Below, piece after piece: positions 60,156-64,000 of a stretch of DNA of 64,000 nucleotides; the stretch's first letter is position 1; the number at the start of each line of letters is the position of its first letter. The notes under the pieces were generated by a model. That model was not told the origin of the DNA and did no database searches. It was given only the letters and a program-made list of their open reading frames with translations. This DNA comes from Agreia bicolorata (lineage in GTDB: Bacteria; Actinomycetota; Actinomycetes; Actinomycetales; Microbacteriaceae): assembly GCF_000938265.1 (NCBI RefSeq), contig NZ_JYFC01000003.1:186001-250000 (forward strand), read 5' to 3'. A program made the position numbers and the translations under genes.

Positions 60156-60564
60156 GCTGGCGAAGCTGCCCATGATCCTCGTGGCGGCGGTGGCACTCGT
60201 GCGTGATCGGCGCGTTCTTATGGTCACGGCGCGCGGCCGCGAGGTCATCTATATGCCGGGCGGCAAGATCGACGCCGGCGAGACGGCCTTCGATGCAGTC
60301 ATCCGCGAGGCACGCGAAGAGATCTCGGTCGACCTCGATCCCACGTCTGTGGCCGAGCTCTTCACCGTGACGGTGCAGGCACACGGCGAACCGGATGGTC
60401 GGCTCGTCGAGATGCGGGTGTTCGCCGGGTCCACGAATGACGAACCCATCGCATCCGCCGAGGTCGACGCGGTGCACTGGGTGACCACGGCCGACGCCGA
60501 CCGTTGCCCTCCGGCCGGCCGCGAAACCCTGGCCCGCCTGGCCGCCCTCGACCTGATCGACTAG
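60148..60564 (+). CDS. NUDIX hydrolase
   Basis: A 138-residue NUDIX protein hydrolysing a nucleoside-diphosphate-linked compound. The Nudix box is GGKIDAGETAFDAVIREAREEIS, i.e. G-x5-E-x7-R-E-A-x-E-E. ATG 60148 overlaps the GNAT stop by eight bases; an in-frame TTG one codon upstream is less likely. Substrate unknown. Confidence 0.9.
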   Translation: MAELAKLPMILVAAVALVRDRRVLMVTARGREVIYMPGGKIDAGETAFDAVIREAREEISVDLDPTSVAELFTVTVQAHGEPDGRLVEMRVFAGSTNDEPIASAEVDAVHWVTTADADRCPPAGRETLARLAALDLID

Positions 60565-60644
60565 CCCCGCAGCAGGTCCCCGCGCGGACTGTAGTGCCCG
60601 GTGTACAGGCACCGGCTGTCCGCCCCGGTAACAGTTGGGGCGGT

Positions 60645-60650
60645 TAGGGT
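60645..60650 (+). promoter_or_regulatory. -10 hexamer TAGGGT, leaderless start
   Basis: TAGGGT, TGCCCA and then ATG 60657; identical hexamer and spacing to the secreted-protein gene at 3938. Confidence 0.6.
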
Positions 60651-60656
60651 TGCCCA

Positions 60657-61052
60657 ATGACTCTGGATGCCGCGCTCGCCTCGATCGCCGACGAGCGTTT
60701 CGTATCGCTCACCACCTTTCGCAAGACCGGCGAAGGCGTGCCGACGCCGGTGTGGATCGCCCGCGACGGCGACGCCCTGATCGTCACGACTCCTGACGGA
60801 ACCGGCAAGGTGAAGCGGCTGCGCAACAACGACCGCGTCGAGCTGCGCCCATCCGACCGCATGGGCAAGGTTGCCTACGACGCACCGACCGTCGCCGCCC
60901 GAGCCGAGATCGTCGACACCGACGAGGCCCGCGCCAGCCAGGAACGCATCTTCTTGGCCAAGTACCGATTCGAATACCGCGTCTTCATGCTCATCGAACG
61001 CCTCGGCAAAAAAGGCAAGAAGAAGCGCGTGTGCCTGCGCATCACCGCGTGA
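60657..61052 (+). CDS. PPOX-class F420-dependent oxidoreductase-like protein
   Basis: A 131-residue split-barrel flavin/F420-binding protein (RFVSLTTFRKTGEGVPTPVWI, then GTGKVKRLRNNDRVEL and YDAPTVAARAEIV). This matches the small actinobacterial PPOX family that uses coenzyme F420 or FMN. Substrate unknown. The last codons overlap the VanZ-like start by four bases (GTGA). Confidence 0.85.
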   Translation: MTLDAALASIADERFVSLTTFRKTGEGVPTPVWIARDGDALIVTTPDGTGKVKRLRNNDRVELRPSDRMGKVAYDAPTVAARAEIVDTDEARASQERIFLAKYRFEYRVFMLIERLGKKGKKKRVCLRITA

Positions 61053-61552
61053 GCGGCTTCTCTTTCGAGCTCGCCTACGCGGCGCTGCTCGCCGTGACAG
61101 GTGTCGCGGGAATCGTGCTGACGGTGCGACGTGCCATGCGCGAGCGCGGCCGCGAGCGCAGCGCACGACCCGACCGTATCGCCATCGCCGTTTTCCTCAC
61201 CGCATGGCTGGCTGGACTGCTCTTCATGACGATGCGACCGAGCGCAGGAAAGGGCACGCTGCTCAACCTCGTGCCGCTGTCGTTCCAAGGCCCCGGCGCG
61301 GTCGTCGATGCGGTGCTCAACGTGGGGGTCTTCGTTCCGCTCGGGTTGCTGCTCGTGGCAGCGGGCATGCGCTTTCCTGTCACGCTGCTCATCGGCCTGC
61401 TGCTGTCTGTTGGCATCGAGCTGAGTCAGTACCTCGCCCAGCTCGGGCGCACCGCCGACGTCAACGACCTGCTCACGAACACAACGGGCACGGTGCTGGG
61501 GTGGGCCCTGGGCGCGGCGATCGTGCACATCAGGGGCCGAGTCGACAGTTAG
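61049..61552 (+). CDS. VanZ-like membrane protein
   Basis: A 167-residue protein with four to five membrane segments. LNLVPL, LNVGVFVPLG and the ELSQYL then TADVNDLLTNTTGTVLGW segment are the VanZ-like signature. VanZ itself gives low-level teicoplanin resistance, but most family members have no known link to it. GTG 61049 is preferred to an ATG six codons earlier that overlaps the PPOX gene deeply. Confidence 0.88.
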   Translation: MSGFSFELAYAALLAVTGVAGIVLTVRRAMRERGRERSARPDRIAIAVFLTAWLAGLLFMTMRPSAGKGTLLNLVPLSFQGPGAVVDAVLNVGVFVPLGLLLVAAGMRFPVTLLIGLLLSVGIELSQYLAQLGRTADVNDLLTNTTGTVLGWALGAAIVHIRGRVDS

Positions 61553-61556
61553 CGCA

Positions 61557-61616
61557 ATCCATCCGTCAGTTGACGCTCTTATCGGGTGATTTACGAGCGT
61601 TAGGCGACGGATGGAT
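61557..61616. terminator. Two-tier 60-base hairpin between convergent genes
   Basis: ATCCATCCGTC (61557-61567) pairs with GACGGATGGAT (61606-61616), and ACGCTC (61573-61578) with GAGCGT (61595-61600). A bidirectional terminator. The CCCTTCGACAGGCTCAGGG element follows directly. Confidence 0.75.
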
Positions 61617-61617
61617 G

Positions 61618-61637
61618 CCCTTCGACAGGCTCAGGGG
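61618..61637. repeat. Dispersed CCCTTCGACAGGCTCAGGG element, second copy
   Basis: Differs by one base from the copy at 13169. Again placed beside a convergent junction. Confidence 0.5.
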
Positions 61638-61650
61638 GCGAGGGCGGGGC

Positions 61651-62703
61651 TCACGGGGCGACGGCGAGCGCGTCGAGCACTGCTTCCACGTCGCGTTCGT
61701 CGTTCCACAGGTGGAACGCGACTCGCGCGCATCCGGCCCGGCCCGAAGCCACGATGCCGGCGGCGATCAACGCCTTGAGGTGCCGGCCATCGGCATCCGG
61801 CCACGTGACGATCGCCTGACCGCGCCGCGGAACGCCGAGTCCGTCGCACAGCGCATCGCCCAGCGCGACGTTGTGCGCGTGCACCTCCGCGAGGTCGAGC
61901 GAGGCGAAGAGCTCGATGGCGGGTTCAGCGCCCACCCACACCGGCCAAGCGGGCGACACGTCGAAGCTTCGGGCGTCGGCGGCGAGGTTCATGGTGGGGC
62001 CGTAGCACGACCCCCAGATGTCTTCGCCGGCATACCAGTTGGCCTGGATAGGCGAAAGCGTCTGCTGGTAGTCCTCGCTCAAGCTCATGAAGGCGGCTCC
62101 GCGCGGGGCGCACAGCCACTTGTAGGCGTGGCACACGGTGGCATCGAAGAGCGATGCGTCGACGGGCATCGCGCCCGCCGCCTGCGTGGTGTCGCACACG
62201 GTGAGCGCACCGTTCGCGCGCGCCGCCGTCACGATGGCATCGACGTCGGCGACCTTGCCCGACGCCGACTGCACGAGCGAGAAGGCCACGAGGTGGGTGG
62301 CCGGGGTGATGGATGCCGCGAGCGCCTCGAGCGCGACGTACCGCACCACGACACCCCGGCTCTGGGCCACCACGAACGGGAACACCATCGAGCTGAAGTC
62401 ACCGTCGACGCAGAGCACTTCGGCCCCGTCGGGCACCGCGGCGGCCAACACGCTGACCATGGCGGAGGTCTGCGATCCGATGGCAACCCGGCTCGTATCG
62501 ACGTTCATCATGCGGGCGAAGGATGCGCGGGTGCGATCGATCGTCGCGTCATATTTGGCGGGTGAGCAGAGCCCGGCAGCCCAGTCGGCCTGGTCGGCCT
62601 GCATCGCCTCGAGCGTTGCCGTGCCCGCCAGACCGAGCGAGCACGCGCCGAGATAGCGCCGGCCCCCTGTGAACTGGGCACGAGCCTCGGCGAGTGTTGT
62701 CAT
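61651..62703 (-). CDS. Aminotransferase class V (cysteine-desulfurase-like fold)
   Basis: A 350-residue PLP enzyme. The PLP lysine lies in VCHAYKWLCAPRG and the cofactor Asp in LTVCDTTQAAGAMPVD. It lacks the long Cys loop of IscS/SufS and more resembles selenocysteine-lyase or isopenicillin-epimerase-like family members; substrate unknown. ATG 62703; the longer frame upstream is antisense of the LysR gene. The divergent LysR regulator shares its promoter. Confidence 0.88.
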   Translation of the reverse strand: MTTLAEARAQFTGGRRYLGACSLGLAGTATLEAMQADQADWAAGLCSPAKYDATIDRTRASFARMMNVDTSRVAIGSQTSAMVSVLAAAVPDGAEVLCVDGDFSSMVFPFVVAQSRGVVVRYVALEALAASITPATHLVAFSLVQSASGKVADVDAIVTAARANGALTVCDTTQAAGAMPVDASLFDATVCHAYKWLCAPRGAAFMSLSEDYQQTLSPIQANWYAGEDIWGSCYGPTMNLAADARSFDVSPAWPVWVGAEPAIELFASLDLAEVHAHNVALGDALCDGLGVPRRGQAIVTWPDADGRHLKALIAAGIVASGRAGCARVAFHLWNDERDVEAVLDALAVAP

Positions 62704-62760
62704 GCATCCAGACTGATCGCTCGCCAGCCATTCAACAACGGCAGCTTGATCATCCCTGAC

Positions 62761-62778
62761 ATAAGAGATGGTTATGCT
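62761..62778. promoter_or_regulatory. LysR box ATAA-N7-TTAT overlapping the lysR -10
   Basis: ATAAGAGATGGTTAT (62761-62775) has the T-N11-A symmetry of LysR sites. The lysR -10 TATGCT (62773-62778) overlaps it and stands six bases before GTG 62785, fitting autorepression with activation of the divergent gene. Confidence 0.6.
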
Positions 62779-62784
62779 TACGTC

Positions 62785-63756
62785 GTGACCTTCGTGCCCG
62801 CCTCCCGGTCGACCGTCGCCACTGACCTCGACTCCCAGACCCTGCGCGTGATCAGGGCGATCGCCGACCGCGGATCGATCACCGCCGCGGCCGCATCGCT
62901 CGGCTACAGCCAGCCCGCGATCAGCCAGAGCATCAAGCGCCTCGAAGACAAGCTGGGCATGCCCGTGCTCACTCGGGTCGCCCGCGGGGTCGAACTCACC
63001 GAGGCCGGAGAGGTGCTCGCCCGGCACGCCGCCACGGTGCTGCGCGCCATCGACTCGGCCGCCGACGAGCTCGCCGATCTGGCAGGCCTGCGCTCCGGAC
63101 TGGTGCGCATCGCGGCCTTCCCGTCGGCTTCATCGACCGTTGTGCCGAGACTGCTCGGCGACATCACCGGACGGCATCCGGGAGTGCGCTTCAGCTATCT
63201 CGAAGCCGAACCGCCCGAGGCCGTTCAGGCGGTGCGCGATCACGCCGCCGACATCGCCCTCACCTTCAGCTACCCGGGCGACCCCGACGATCCGCACCGC
63301 GCGAGCGCGTCGGGCCTCGTCACCCTGCCGCTGTGGCGCGAGCAGATGCTGCTCGTGGTTCCGGATGCGCCGGGCCTGGGCGACGGCGCGATCGAGCTGG
63401 CGAGTCTCGCCGACTCGGGGTGGATTGCCGGCTGCCCGCGGTGCCGCGGGCACCTCGTCGAGCTGTGCGAGGCATCCGGATTCACCCCCGCCCTCGGCTA
63501 CGAGACCGACAACGTGCAGGCCGTGCTGGCCATGGTCGCGGCGGGACTTGGCGTCGCGCTGATGCCCTCGCTCGCCCTCGCGACGACGCCTCTGCCAGCC
63601 GGGGTGACGACGAGGCCGCCGACCGCCGCCGACTACCGCACCGTGCATCTGGTGACAGCGCAGGGCTCGGCGGCCGTGCCCGCGATCGGCGCTACCATCG
63701 CTGCCATCCAGTCATTGGATGCCGCCGCCTGGGGCCTCGAGACGCAGTCGCGCTGA
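62785..63756 (+). CDS. LysR-family transcriptional regulator
   Basis: A 323-residue LysR: N-terminal helix-turn-helix (TLRVIRAIADRGSITAAAAS, LGYSQPAISQSIKRLEDKLG), then a type 2 periplasmic-binding effector domain with PLWREQMLLVVP and AAGLGVALMPSLA. GTG 62785 is chosen from the -10 hexamer six bases upstream. Divergent from the class V aminotransferase, its likely target. Confidence 0.92.
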   Translation: MTFVPASRSTVATDLDSQTLRVIRAIADRGSITAAAASLGYSQPAISQSIKRLEDKLGMPVLTRVARGVELTEAGEVLARHAATVLRAIDSAADELADLAGLRSGLVRIAAFPSASSTVVPRLLGDITGRHPGVRFSYLEAEPPEAVQAVRDHAADIALTFSYPGDPDDPHRASASGLVTLPLWREQMLLVVPDAPGLGDGAIELASLADSGWIAGCPRCRGHLVELCEASGFTPALGYETDNVQAVLAMVAAGLGVALMPSLALATTPLPAGVTTRPPTAADYRTVHLVTAQGSAAVPAIGATIAAIQSLDAAAWGLETQSR

Positions 63757-63769
63757 CCACTCCTGCGCC

Positions 63770-63795
63770 GATCGAGTAGCGCTCGCTACTCGATC
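63770..63795. terminator. 11-base-pair tetraloop hairpin
   Basis: GATCGAGTAGC (63770-63780), loop GCTC, GCTACTCGATC (63785-63795), between the lysR stop and the stop of the gene on the other strand. Acts on both. Confidence 0.8.
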
Positions 63796-64000
63796 AGCGG
63801 AGCCCGTCGACCTGGTAGCGGCGCTCGATGCCCGCCGTCGCGCGGCCCCACTCGCTGTCGGCGACGCGCCGCTGGTGCGCCGCGAACGACTCCGCATCCT
63901 GAAACAGCTCGTCGACTTGCCACACCAACGGGTCGTGCGTGCGCGCAACCTCGAACGAGATGCAGCCCCGCTCCGCTCGGCTGAGCTCGGTGTGCAGGGG
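63794..64000 (-). CDS. Antibiotic-biosynthesis-monooxygenase (ABM) domain protein, 5' end outside window
   Basis: The last 68 codons of a minus-strand gene ending in TGA at 63794. GCISFEVARTHDP, then WQVDELFQDAESFAAHQRR are the ABM/quinol-monooxygenase (YgiN-like) fold pattern, a ferredoxin-like dimer acting without cofactor. Substrate unknown. The start lies beyond the right edge. Confidence 0.78.
   Translation of the reverse strand, partial: PLHTELSRAERGCISFEVARTHDPLVWQVDELFQDAESFAAHQRRVADSEWGRATAGIERRYQVDGLR

Noticed and set aside
58158-60248. 696-codon minus-strand frame
   Set aside because: Antisense of hemA and the GNAT gene, composed of Arg/Gly/His-rich sequence without family motifs.
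61049-61552. Glycopeptide resistance from VanZ-like gene
   Set aside because: No other van genes; the family is broad.
60871-62565. 564-codon plus-strand frame
   Set aside because: Shifted frame over PPOX and VanZ-like genes and antisense to the aminotransferase; crosses the hairpin at 61557.
1-64000. tRNA genes, rRNA, CRISPR arrays, transposases, integrases
   Set aside because: None seen on reading both strands.

Overview
The window is high-GC DNA with GTG starts, 4-base ATGA/GTGA gene overlaps and dense operons. Three features point to an actinobacterium of the Microbacteriaceae type (order Micrococcales); this placement is inference, since no rRNA gene is present. They are the complete coproporphyrin-dependent haem pathway (HemQ/ChdC, HemH/CpfC, HemY/CgoX), surface proteins ending in LAxTG sorting signals, and a 13E12/DUF222 HNH protein. 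Many starts lie exactly six bases after a TANNNT hexamer, as expected for leaderless transcripts. I saw no tRNA, rRNA, CRISPR array or transposase, and no stretch above about 260 bases lacks a gene.

Layout. 1-3.8 kb: TrmO-like protein (cut by the window edge), DinB-like protein, 3-hydroxyisobutyryl-CoA hydrolase type protein and acyl-CoA synthetase, all on the minus strand. 3.9-13.2 kb: LacI regulator divergent from a four-gene ABC importer whose operon ends in a rare glycerophosphodiesterase-inositol monophosphatase fusion. A tetR/NTF2-like pair separates this operon from a CE7 esterase and is bounded by a duplicated 3' gene end. 13.2-18.6 kb: cysE-cysK, GNAT, HNH/DUF222, trhO and an isocitrate lyase/PEP mutase family gene. 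18.7-28 kb: two LAxTG-anchored surface proteins, a small conserved protein, two paralogous giant LuxR (LAL) regulators and a truncated haemoglobin. Their upstream regions share an exact TGAGTAATG motif. 28-30 kb: Ada/AlkA and Ogt alkylation repair. 30.1-32.1 kb: an AbiE type IV toxin-antitoxin pair. 32.1-34.9 kb: pfkB, LssY_C membrane protein, small membrane protein and a second truncated haemoglobin in one operon. 35-38.5 kb: ABC-2 exporter, HipBA and an acidic peptide. 38.6-42.3 kb: Old Yellow Enzyme, a small conserved protein, and an ECF sigma factor with two Asp23 family proteins. 42.3-59.5 kb: the haem locus. 59.5-64 kb: GNAT, NUDIX, F420-type PPOX, VanZ-like, class V aminotransferase with divergent LysR, and the end of an ABM-type monooxygenase.

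How the genes work together. hemA (plus strand) and hemE-hemY, hemQ-hemH-hemC-hemD and hemB-hemL (minus strand) encode every step from glutamyl-tRNA to haem b. The run is broken between hemD and hemB by a KDPG-aldolase/MFS/DeoR sugar-acid module, and again beside hemD by a membrane protein/GntR pair. This second pair sits between two identical 36-base direct repeats that copy the deoR-hemD junction. Two class I truncated haemoglobins are likely users of the haem. The two LAL proteins have near-identical DNA-binding helices and probably share the TGAGTAATG site, linking surface proteins, truncated haemoglobin and the regulators themselves into one candidate regulon. The importer and the GDPD-IMPase fusion together suggest uptake and complete breakdown of glycerophosphoinositol or a related diester. 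The LAL regulon, the fusion operon and the repeat-bounded two-gene inserts are the most novel-looking parts.
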